Below, one piece after another: positions 1 to 5,459 of a DNA stretch of 5,459 nucleotides (positions are counted from its first letter, which is position 1; each line of letters begins with the position of its first letter). Below the pieces are notes generated by a model. The model was given only the letters and a program-made list of their open reading frames with translations. It searched no databases and was not told where the DNA came from. This DNA is from Prevotellaceae bacterium UBA2757 (lineage in GTDB: Bacteria; Bacteroidota; Bacteroidia; Bacteroidales; Bacteroidaceae): positions 21,403 through 26,861 of the forward strand of contig DEJD01000105.1 in assembly GCA_002353215.1 (NCBI GenBank). Direction: 5' to 3'. Both the position numbers and the translations under genes were made by a program.

Positions 1-16
1 TTATATGTGAAGATTG

Positions 17-55
17 AAAAACGCTTCCTTGGTGAATATGAAAAATGTGAAGCGT
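17..55 (-). terminator. Probable intrinsic terminator of the OmpA-like gene
   Basis: Read on the minus strand, a perfect 7-bp inverted repeat (ACGCTTC at 55-49 and GAAGCGT at 27-21) is followed at once by a run of five T (21-17). It lies 22 bp after the stop codon of the OmpA-like gene, where a terminator is expected. The loop is long (21 nt) and the stem short, so this is a weaker candidate than the one at 1261-1300. Confidence 0.6.
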
Positions 56-77
56 GCAGATTGTGTAAGTAATGTGA

Positions 78-1169
78 TTATTGTCCCATTACGATAACGC
101 ATCTGTTCTGGTTGTTTTCCTTGAATGGTTGAACAGTGTCGCCATACGAATGTACTGTCATCTTGCTTTCAGGTACTCCTTTAGCTTTCAGCGCAGCAGC
201 TACTTTCTCAGCTCTTTGCTTTGAGTAGTACATATTTACATTTGGTGTACCTGTTCCTTTGTCTGCATATCCGCTGATTTGAATCTTTCCGCTTTCGTGT
301 TTCTTGCTCCAGTCCGCTATCTTCTGGATTATTTCTTCCTTGTTTACATCAGTTTCGCGGATTGTATATACGATAACTTCGTTCAGCGGTTCTTCAGGCT
401 TTGGCTGTGGTTTCGTTACCACAGGAGGAATTGGCTTGGCAGGTTCCTCAATCTTTTTTTCTATGTATGTAGGAACTACAACCGGTTCTGCTGTGGCTTT
501 CTTTTTCTTCCCGCCAAAACGATATGTAACTGATACTTGAGATGTGAGCATCCAGTCGCGTTTCTTTTTGCTGTATTTAGAATTCCAGTCGTCGTGGAGC
601 GAATTCATGTCGACCTCCAGACCCAATTGCCAGTTTTTGTTGAGACGGAAGTCTCCCATTACACCCATACGGAACGAAGTACCGTTGAACTTATCCTTCT
701 GCATGTTTTTGCCCCATGCATTGCTTACGTCCTCTGTTACTTTCGTTAAGTCTATTTTGGAGATGTCGTTGTTCCATGCGTGGTTGATACCCACGCCAGC
801 TACAAGACTTACGTCGAACAGGCGGTTGTAGTTCTTGGAGAATAAGTTGAATACATTAAGGATTACATCTACGTCTGCATTGAAGTAGTTGTATTTGTAC
901 TTTTGGTTTGTACTCCTGAATCCGCCTTTCGACTGCCATCCGTTCATGTTAACGCGAGCTCCCAATTCAGGAATAACCATCGCACCCACTCCGACAGTAA
1001 ATGTAGGTGATAGGATGTCCAGTTGTTTTACATTGGTAAACGTTGTATTTCCACCAGCTTGCAACTGCAGGAAGCCGTAAGGACTGAACTCCTTGTCAGT
1101 CTGTGCGGATATCCTGGCAGGTATTACAACCAGCAGAATGGCTATTAATATATTTACCAAGCGTTTCAT
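78..1169 (-). CDS. OmpA family outer-membrane protein (beta-barrel plus peptidoglycan-binding domain)
   Basis: The product is 363 residues when started at the ATG at 1169. Residues 1-22 form a typical signal peptide: KR, then a hydrophobic run, ending in a small-residue site (ISA before Q23). Residues 23-219 alternate polar and hydrophobic residues and end in VTYRFGG, like the last strand of an outer-membrane beta-barrel. Residues 226-262 are a Pro/Lys/Glu-rich periplasmic linker. Residues 263-360 are an OmpA C-terminal-like domain, with GYADKG (300-305), SKQRA (316-320) and a terminal NRC (355-357). By analogy with known OmpA domains, Asp303 and Arg319 would bind the diaminopimelate of peptidoglycan. 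The likely role is anchoring the outer membrane to the cell wall, with possible porin activity; any substrate is unknown. An in-frame TTG lies 12 bp upstream. I prefer the ATG because it starts directly at the signal peptide, and the AGGTGA at 1188-1183 is 13 nt from it but only 1 nt from the TTG. The gene has its own promoter and terminator. Confidence 0.9.
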   Translation of the reverse strand: MKRLVNILIAILLVVIPARISAQTDKEFSPYGFLQLQAGGNTTFTNVKQLDILSPTFTVGVGAMVIPELGARVNMNGWQSKGGFRSTNQKYKYNYFNADVDVILNVFNLFSKNYNRLFDVSLVAGVGINHAWNNDISKIDLTKVTEDVSNAWGKNMQKDKFNGTSFRMGVMGDFRLNKNWQLGLEVDMNSLHDDWNSKYSKKKRDWMLTSQVSVTYRFGGKKKKATAEPVVVPTYIEKKIEEPAKPIPPVVTKPQPKPEEPLNEVIVYTIRETDVNKEEIIQKIADWSKKHESGKIQISGYADKGTGTPNVNMYYSKQRAEKVAAALKAKGVPESKMTVHSYGDTVQPFKENNQNRCVIVMGQ

Positions 1170-1198
1170 TGTTGGATACAATTCACCTAATTACGTCG

Positions 1199-1230
1199 CG
1201 AAGTTACAAAACCTTCTTCTTTCTGCAAAA
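1199..1230 (-). promoter_or_regulatory. Probable Bacteroidota-type promoter of the OmpA-like gene
   Basis: On the minus strand, TTTTG (1230-1226) is separated by exactly 19 bp from TAACTTCG (1206-1199). This matches the Bacteroidota TTTG-N19-21-TAnnTTTG pattern with one mismatch (TTCG for TTTG). Transcription would start near 1192, giving a leader of roughly 20-25 nt before the ATG at 1169. The DNA just upstream (1231-1266) is very AT-rich. The placement between the upstream terminator and the start codon supports the call. Confidence 0.65.
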
Positions 1231-1260
1231 TAAAAATGTGATAAAATATAAAAATACGTT

Positions 1261-1300
1261 AAAAAATAGTATCGACCCCTTGTGTTTAGGAGCCGATACT
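1261..1300 (-). terminator. Strong intrinsic terminator after the alpha-glucan phosphorylase gene
   Basis: On the minus strand, a 12-bp stem (arms 1300-1289 and 1279-1268) with a 9-nt loop is followed by A and six T (1266-1261). The outer seven pairs (AGTATCG/CGATACT) are perfect. The inner five contain two pairs that are G-U wobbles in the minus-strand RNA but A-C mismatches in the plus-strand RNA, so the hairpin is built for minus-strand transcription. It begins 23 bp after the phosphorylase stop and would end the pfkA-phosphorylase transcript. Confidence 0.85.
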
Positions 1301-1323
1301 TGATTAATATGAGTGAGGAATTA

Positions 1324-3897
1324 TTATGCCATCTCAGGCAGTTCGAGCCACTTGAGGTAACAGAAATCCTGACGGTGAGGCAGGTTCTTGTTCTTAGGAT
1401 ACATACGAACTGCACTCTTGTACTGTCCGAACTGGTGTGGACTCAGCATTGCTTCGAAAGTGTAGTTGTTGCCTTCGTGACCTGTTACTTCCAGTTGTTC
1501 TACTGAGAAAACGTGTTCTTCACCATCTTTGTTAATACCGATGTTTACTTTCTCCAGAGCAACGGCATCGTTCAGACCTTGTTCGTTGATAACATACTTT
1601 AAGTGGTACTGCTGTCCTGCATTTACACCTGTTGCAGGGAAGTCCCATTCTGCAGATACTACGCTGATGCTATCCCAGCGCTCTGCAACAGTTTCTTTCC
1701 ACAGTGCAATCTCCTTAGCCAGACGATAGTTGTCTTTTGAGATTTCTTTGAAACGTTTAGCCTGCTTCTCGTAGAACTTGCTGTAATAGTCGTCCAGTTG
1801 GCGCTTCATTGTATAGTGTGGTGCAATCTGTGCGATAGAATTCTTGATGACCTGAATCCATCCTCTTGAAAGACCATTCTCATCCTTTTTGTAATACAGA
1901 GGTGTAATTTCGGTTTCAAGCAGGGTATAGATAGTTGCTGCATCGAGCTTGTCCTGATTGTCCTGATTCTGGTAAGTGCGCTTTTCGGTAAGAGCCCATC
2001 CTGCACCTTCGCGATAGCCTTCGAGCCACCATCCGTCCTTTACGCTGAGGTTGACAACACCATTCATTTCTGCTTTCTCACCGGATGTACCTGATGCTTC
2101 CAACGGACGTGTAGGTGTATTCATCCAAATGTCAACACCTGAAACCAGACGGCGAGCCAACAGGAAGTCATAGTCCTCTACGAAGATAATTCTTCCTTGG
2201 AACTCAGGGCGCTGTGAGATTTCATATATGTACTTGATAAGTCCTTGTCCGGCGCCGTCAGCAGGGTGTGCTTTTCCTGCAAAGAGGAAGATGACAGGTC
2301 GTTCTGGGTTGTTGACTATGCGGCTAAGGCGCTCCAGATCTGTAAACAACAGGTGTGCGCGCTTATATGTAGCGAATCGGCGGCAGAAACCGATGACGAG
2401 TGCGTCTGGATTGAAACGCTCCAGAAGTTTAACCACACGTGATGGGTCGCCTTGATTCTTCAACCATGTTTCCTTATACTGTTCTGCAACATACTCGAAG
2501 AGTTTCTTCTTAAGAGCCTTGCGAACTTCCCATATTTCTTCGTCCGGGCAGTTGTAGATGCCATGCCATATTTCTTCGTTCGACTGGTCGCTCATGTGCT
2601 TTTTGTCGAAATACTTAGCATAAAGAGCTCGCCATTCAGCAGCGCACCATGTAGGGAAGTGAACACCATTGGTGACGTATCCTACGTGGTTTTCCTCCGG
2701 ATAGTAACCAGCCCAAATGTTTGCAAACATCTTCTGGCTTACCCTCCCGTGAAGCATTGACACGCCATTTACTTCCTGACAGGTGTTGCATGCGAATGTA
2801 CTCATACAGAACTTCTCGCCGTGATCGTCTGGATTGGTACGTCCCATACCGATGAATTCGTCCCAGCTGATACCCAGCTTCTGTGGGTAGCCGCCCATGT
2901 ACTTGCCGAAGAGACCTTCTTCGAAATAGTCGTGACCTGCTGGAACAGGAGTGTGTACAGTATAGAGTGAAGATGCACGAACCAGTTCCATTGCCTGGTT
3001 GAAGGTAAGTCCTTCTTCGATGTAGTCACACAGACGTTGCAGATTACAGAGAGCAGCATGTCCTTCGTTACAGTGGTATATATCTTTCTTGATACCCAGT
3101 TTCTTCAAAAGGAGCATACCTCCGATACCTAACAGGATTTCTTGCTTCAGACGGTTTTCCCAGTCGCCACCGTAGAGAGAGTGAGTGATTGGTTTGTCGA
3201 AATCAGAGTTCATCTCATTGTCTGTATCAAGCAGGTAGAGCTTTACACGGCCTACATTTACACGCCATACGTATGCGTGTACGTGATAATTATTGTATGG
3301 AACATCAACAACCAGTGGGTTTCCGTCAGCATCCAACTGGCGTTCGATAGGCAGTGAACCGAAGTTCTGGCTTTCGTAGTTGGCAATCTGCTGTCCGTCC
3401 ATTGAAAGACTCTGGGTGAAATATCCGAAACGGTATAGGAAACCGATTGCACACATATCTACGTTACTGTCGCTTGCTTCCTTTACGTAGTCGCCTGCAA
3501 GCATACCCAGACCTCCGCTATATATCTTCAGGGCAGAGTGGATACCGTACTCCATACAGAAGTAAGCAACAGAAGGGCGTTTCTTGTCTGGTTCCACCTC
3601 AATGTACTGGCGGAACTTTGCATATACATCGTTGATGCGCTTCATCAGAGCCTCGTCCTTCATGATTTCTTCTTTACGGGCATAGCTCAGGCGCTCCAAA
3701 AGCATTACAGGATTGTGTTTTACGTCGTGGTAGATTTCCGGGTCGAGGTCGCGGAACAGGTCTCGTGCCTCAAAGTTCCATACCCACCACATGTTGTGAG
3801 CCAGTTCGTCCAAACACTTGAGTTTCTCTGGAAGTGTTGCCTTAACGGTCAGTACTCTCCATTGCGGAGCATTTGCATAGTCAGCTTTAATTTTCAT
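1324..3897 (-). CDS. glgP: Alpha-glucan (glycogen) phosphorylase, GT35 family, short bacterial type
   Basis: This enzyme uses phosphate to release glucose-1-phosphate from the non-reducing ends of glycogen or maltodextrins in the cytoplasm. The 857 residues contain an N-terminal DUF3417-like region (about 10-100, with [11 protein letters not shown] at 31-41). The catalytic core follows: YSGGLG (126-131), NEGHAA (277-282), HTPVPAGHD (315-323), RRFATYKRA (506-514), [11 protein letters not shown] (541-551) and [14 protein letters not shown] (600-613). Lys608 (codon 2076-2074) is the expected pyridoxal-phosphate lysine. Residues from about 745 form a beta-rich C-terminal extension, as in the roughly 850-residue alpha-glucan phosphorylase subfamily, which lacks the regulatory N-terminus of animal phosphorylases. 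The start at 3897 is the obvious choice because homology-like sequence begins a few residues later; no clear Shine-Dalgarno is visible. The gene ends in tandem stops (TAA TAA). It lies 32 bp downstream of pfkA with no terminator between, so it is probably co-transcribed. I am sure of the family; the preferred glucan (glycogen or maltodextrin) cannot be read from the sequence. Confidence 0.95.
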   Translation of the reverse strand: MKIKADYANAPQWRVLTVKATLPEKLKCLDELAHNMWWVWNFEARDLFRDLDPEIYHDVKHNPVMLLERLSYARKEEIMKDEALMKRINDVYAKFRQYIEVEPDKKRPSVAYFCMEYGIHSALKIYSGGLGMLAGDYVKEASDSNVDMCAIGFLYRFGYFTQSLSMDGQQIANYESQNFGSLPIERQLDADGNPLVVDVPYNNYHVHAYVWRVNVGRVKLYLLDTDNEMNSDFDKPITHSLYGGDWENRLKQEILLGIGGMLLLKKLGIKKDIYHCNEGHAALCNLQRLCDYIEEGLTFNQAMELVRASSLYTVHTPVPAGHDYFEEGLFGKYMGGYPQKLGISWDEFIGMGRTNPDDHGEKFCMSTFACNTCQEVNGVSMLHGRVSQKMFANIWAGYYPEENHVGYVTNGVHFPTWCAAEWRALYAKYFDKKHMSDQSNEEIWHGIYNCPDEEIWEVRKALKKKLFEYVAEQYKETWLKNQGDPSRVVKLLERFNPDALVIGFCRRFATYKRAHLLFTDLERLSRIVNNPERPVIFLFAGKAHPADGAGQGLIKYIYEISQRPEFQGRIIFVEDYDFLLARRLVSGVDIWMNTPTRPLEASGTSGEKAEMNGVVNLSVKDGWWLEGYREGAGWALTEKRTYQNQDNQDKLDAATIYTLLETEITPLYYKKDENGLSRGWIQVIKNSIAQIAPHYTMKRQLDDYYSKFYEKQAKRFKEISKDNYRLAKEIALWKETVAERWDSISVVSAEWDFPATGVNAGQQYHLKYVINEQGLNDAVALEKVNIGINKDGEEHVFSVEQLEVTGHEGNNYTFEAMLSPHQFGQYKSAVRMYPKNKNLPHRQDFCYLKWLELPEMA

Positions 3898-3929
3898 AAG
3901 TTATTTAAGTTTGGTGTTATGTTTCTAAT

Positions 3930-4907
3930 TTAAATACTCAGTTCGTTGAGCACCGTGATAAGGCGCTTGTCGAAACGTTTATCGGTACGGATGCACTCGC
4001 TGAATGGTACATATACAACATCGCCGTTGCGATAGCCTACCATCACGTTGCGTTGTCCTTGCATAATAGCTCTGATGGCTCCCACTCCCATACAACTGGC
4101 AAATATGCGGTCCATAGCAGAAGGACTTCCGCCGCGTTGTAGGTGACCGAGGATAGAGACGCGTACATCGAAATTAGGGAATTCCTTCTTTACTCTGTCT
4201 GCATAGTAATATGCACCGCACTTTGGACTTTCGGAAACGATTACTATACACGACTTCTTTGATTTGCGTATGCCGCGAGCCATGAATTCTGCCAATTGGT
4301 CCACGTCTGTTGTCTCTTCTGGTACGATGGCTGCTTCAGCGCCACAGGCTATGGCGCAGTTTTGTGCCAAGAATCCTGCATCGCGTCCCATCACCTCGAC
4401 AAAGAAAATTCGTTCGTGAGAGTTGGCTGTATCACGTATGCGGTCCACACATTCCATAATGGTGTTCATCGTTGTGTCATAACCTATGGTGGCATCAGTA
4501 CCGTACAAGTCATTGTCGATAGTGCCGGGAATGCCAATTACAGGAAAATCATATTCGGTACCGAATTCCCATGCACCTGTAAGTGAACCGTTTCCGCCAA
4601 TAACTATCAGAGCGTCGATTTCTTCCTTCTTGCATACGTCGAAGGCTTTCTTCTTGCCTTCTGGGGTCATAAAATCTTTGCTGCGCGCAGTCTTTAGCAT
4701 GGTGCCGCCTCGTGTTATGATGCCGCTTACGTCCTCAGTTGTGAAAGTCTTTACTTCATCGTTGATAAGTCCTTCATAACCGCGGTATATACCCTTGACG
4801 GTAAAACCGTTACAAATACCCGATCGTGTGACAGCGCGTATGACCGCATTCATGCCTGGGGCATCTCCACCGGATGTGAGGACGCCGATAGTTTTAATCT
4901 TGCTCAT
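3930..4907 (-). CDS. pfkA: ATP-dependent 6-phosphofructokinase
   Basis: This cytoplasmic enzyme phosphorylates fructose-6-phosphate to fructose-1,6-bisphosphate, the committed step of glycolysis. At 325 residues it has the usual bacterial PfkA length (E. coli about 320). Visible motifs are [10 protein letters not shown] (12-21), [10 protein letters not shown] (66-75), GGNGS (104-108), PGTIDND (127-133, with Asp131 as the catalytic base equivalent to E. coli Asp127), SHERI (163-167), MGRDAG (173-178) and GHLQRGGSP (254-262). Gly107 and Gly128 occupy the two positions that separate ATP-using enzymes (Gly, Gly) from pyrophosphate-using ones (Asp, Lys), so ATP is the expected donor. The oddity is Asn106, where E. 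coli and most ATP enzymes have the Mg-associated Asp103. Arg24 and Arg28 correspond to effector-site Arg21 and Arg25 of E. coli, but other effector residues look only partly conserved, so allosteric behaviour may differ. The start at 4907 lies just before the first conserved strand. The gene leads a probable two-gene transcript with the phosphorylase. The symbol reflects family; Bacteroidales often carry several paralogues. Confidence 0.95.
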   Translation of the reverse strand: MSKIKTIGVLTSGGDAPGMNAVIRAVTRSGICNGFTVKGIYRGYEGLINDEVKTFTTEDVSGIITRGGTMLKTARSKDFMTPEGKKKAFDVCKKEEIDALIVIGGNGSLTGAWEFGTEYDFPVIGIPGTIDNDLYGTDATIGYDTTMNTIMECVDRIRDTANSHERIFFVEVMGRDAGFLAQNCAIACGAEAAIVPEETTDVDQLAEFMARGIRKSKKSCIVIVSESPKCGAYYYADRVKKEFPNFDVRVSILGHLQRGGSPSAMDRIFASCMGVGAIRAIMQGQRNVMVGYRNGDVVYVPFSECIRTDKRFDKRLITVLNELSI

Positions 4908-4967
4908 GGGTTAGTCATTTATATTGATTTAGTGTTATTTGAGTGCAAAAATTGTGTTGTGAAAATG

Positions 4968-4997
4968 CAAAGGTAATAAACTGTAAATAAATTCCAA
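4968..4997 (-). promoter_or_regulatory. Bacteroidota-type promoter of pfkA (and probably the phosphorylase)
   Basis: On the minus strand, TTG (4997-4995) is followed after exactly 19 bp by TACCTTTG (4975-4968), a perfect TAnnTTTG -7 element at the correct spacing. Transcription would start near 4960 and give a leader of about 50 nt. Two runs of eight A (minus strand) lie immediately upstream and could act as an UP-like element. Confidence 0.8.
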
Positions 4998-5109
4998 TGT
5001 TTTTTTTGCCGTTTTTTTTAGTTGGTTTTGTTATTTTTCTTGTTTTCCCCTTTATGTGGCGATTTTTTTCTCGGCATAAATATAATTTCGGGTGATGAGT
5101 GGTCGGGGA

Positions 5110-5131
5110 GATCTCAGGGGGATCTCAGGGG
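5110..5131. repeat. Two tandem copies of an 11-bp repeat
   Basis: GATCTCAGGGG occurs twice back to back, at 5110-5120 and 5121-5131, with no mismatch. The first copy overlaps the palindrome GAGATCTC (5108-5115). It sits in a GC-rich island inside otherwise AT-rich intergenic DNA, about 110-130 bp from both divergent promoters. The function is unknown; a protein-binding site or a replication-slippage product are both possible. Confidence 0.75.
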
Positions 5132-5144
5132 GTGCTCACCCTCT
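5127..5144. repeat. GC-rich inverted repeat (hairpin) next to the tandem repeat
   Basis: AGGGGGTG (5127-5134) and CACCCTCT (5137-5144) can pair over eight positions, including one G-T wobble, around a 2-nt centre. As DNA, the perfect core is GGGTG/CACCC. No T-run follows on either strand, so it does not look like an intrinsic terminator. It may be an operator-like site or a chance extension of the neighbouring G-rich repeat. Confidence 0.5.
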
Positions 5145-5188
5145 GGAATCGATTTTCAAAAAAATTAACAAAAAAACTTATGTGATTT

Positions 5189-5214
5189 TATCCTTAGATC
5201 AAAATATCTGGATA
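5189..5214. promoter_or_regulatory. Imperfect inverted repeat upstream of the sufS promoter, possible regulator site
   Basis: TATCC (5189-5193) and AGAT (5196-5199) are mirrored by ATCT (5206-5209) and GGATA (5210-5214), giving nine paired positions with a 2-base interruption in the left arm and a 6-base centre. It ends 31 bp before the sufS -33 element, a plausible position for an activator or repressor. No known consensus is recognised. Confidence 0.35.
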
Positions 5215-5245
5215 TAATACTAATGGGCTCAAAAATGTCTGATGA

Positions 5246-5276
5246 TTTGATATCATAAAAAAATGTAGTACCTTTG
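5246..5276 (+). promoter_or_regulatory. Bacteroidota-type promoter of sufS
   Basis: TTTG (5246-5249), a 19-bp spacer and TACCTTTG (5269-5276) match the Bacteroidota housekeeping promoter pattern with no mismatch. Transcription would start near 5283, leaving a leader of only about 14 nt before the ATG at 5297. A short palindrome, TGATATCA (5248-5255), overlaps the -33 element and the spacer. Confidence 0.85.
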
Positions 5277-5296
5277 CAGCGTAAAACGAACGAAGT

Positions 5297-5459
5297 ATGT
5301 ACGATGTAGCTGCTATAAGACAAGATTTCCCGATATTAGGGAGAGAGGTGTATAAAAAACCATTGGTATATTTTGACAACGGGGCAACAACGCAGAAACC
5401 CCGTCGGGTGGTTGATGCGATGGTAGATGAATACTACAACGTGAATGCCAATGTGCATC
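5297..5459 (+). CDS. sufS: SufS-type cysteine desulfurase (N-terminal part, cut by the window end)
   Basis: Translation from the ATG at 5297 stays open to the window edge, giving 54 complete codons. The product begins MYDVAAIRQDFPIL, followed by KPLVYFDNGATTQKP (about residues 21-35) and ends in YNVNANVH (47-54). The DFPIL, DNxATTQKP and NANVH blocks are characteristic of the SufS branch of the pyridoxal-phosphate class V aminotransferase fold. SufS takes sulfur from cysteine, releasing alanine, and passes it to iron-sulfur cluster assembly in the cytoplasm. The pyridoxal-phosphate lysine and catalytic cysteine lie beyond the window, so activity cannot be judged. DNG in place of the commoner DNA is a mild variation. 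A strong promoter lies 20 bp upstream and no clear Shine-Dalgarno is present. A related class V enzyme (CsdA-like) is possible but less likely. The full gene would be about 400 codons. Confidence 0.9.
   Translation, partial: MYDVAAIRQDFPILGREVYKKPLVYFDNGATTQKPRRVVDAMVDEYYNVNANVH

Larger units (their letters stand above)
4908..5296. other. Divergent intergenic control region between pfkA and sufS
   Basis: This 389-bp stretch has no convincing gene. From left to right it holds the pfkA leader (about 4908-4960), the pfkA promoter (4968-4997), a series of T-tracts on the plus strand (about 5000-5069), a GC-rich patch with a tandem repeat and hairpin (5110-5144), an AT-rich segment with an inverted repeat (5189-5214), and the sufS promoter (5246-5276). 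The small minus-strand reading frame that overlaps its right end conflicts with the sufS promoter and coding start, and is not credible. Confidence 0.8.

Noticed and set aside
1167..1181. TTG start adding four residues to the OmpA-like protein
   Set aside because: The extension (MYPT) precedes a complete signal peptide, and the AGGTGA is only 1 nt from the TTG; the ATG at 1169 is the better start.
1191..1415. 74-codon minus-strand frame spanning the glgP 3' end and the following gap
   Set aside because: It overlaps the phosphorylase in another frame, runs through its terminator and the next promoter, and has no family features.
3538..3933. 131-codon plus-strand open frame antisense to the phosphorylase start
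   Set aside because: It lies opposite a fully conserved gene and shows no recognisable domain or promoter; it is a by-product of the real coding strand.
5127..5144. GC-rich hairpin as a terminator
   Set aside because: No T-run follows on either strand, and the genes on both sides point away from it.
5248..5255. TGATATCA palindrome within the sufS promoter as an operator
   Set aside because: It is only 8 bp, does not extend cleanly in either direction, and is expected by chance in AT-rich DNA.
5194..5379. 61-codon minus-strand frame overlapping the sufS start
   Set aside because: It is antisense to the sufS promoter and to clear SufS coding sequence.
1..5459. CRISPR array, insertion sequence, tRNA or other mobile system
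   Set aside because: I saw no regularly spaced repeats, transposase-like protein, terminal inverted repeats or tRNA-like fold in the window; all genes are core metabolic or envelope functions.

Overview
This window looks like ordinary chromosomal DNA from a member of the order Bacteroidales (Bacteroides, Phocaeicola or Prevotella type). The main evidence is regulatory: all three candidate promoters fit the Bacteroidota housekeeping pattern (a TTG/TTTG element, a 19-bp spacer, then TAnnTTTG) rather than the E. coli one, and the starts lack good Shine-Dalgarno sequences. The proteins agree: an OmpA-type barrel protein, an alpha-glucan phosphorylase with the GTSGEKA version of the cofactor motif, and a SufS with DNGATTQKP. 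The genus cannot be fixed from this sequence alone.

Layout from left to right. Positions 17-55 hold a probable terminator for the gene that follows. Positions 78-1169 (minus) encode an outer-membrane beta-barrel protein with a periplasmic OmpA-like peptidoglycan-binding domain. It has its own promoter at 1199-1230. A strong intrinsic terminator at 1261-1300 ends the transcript coming from further right. Positions 1324-3897 (minus) encode an 857-residue alpha-glucan (glycogen) phosphorylase. Only 32 bp separate it from pfkA at 3930-4907 (minus), a 325-residue ATP-type 6-phosphofructokinase. A 389-bp intergenic region (4908-5296) carries two divergent promoters, one for pfkA and one for the plus-strand gene at 5297, the start of a SufS-like cysteine desulfurase that runs off the window's right end.

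The pfkA and phosphorylase genes probably form one two-gene transcript, from the promoter at 4968-4997 to the terminator at 1261-1300. Together they link glycogen breakdown (release of glucose-1-phosphate) to the committed step of glycolysis. The OmpA-like gene and sufS appear to be separate units for envelope integrity and iron-sulfur cluster supply.

I found no mobile element, CRISPR array, RNA gene or clear sign of horizontal transfer, and no evidence for an undescribed system. The points most worth a second look are an Asp-to-Asn change in the phosphofructokinase nucleotide/Mg motif (GGNGS instead of GGDGS), a tandem 11-bp repeat next to a GC-rich hairpin between pfkA and sufS, an inverted repeat upstream of the sufS promoter, and sufS heading its own transcript with almost no leader.
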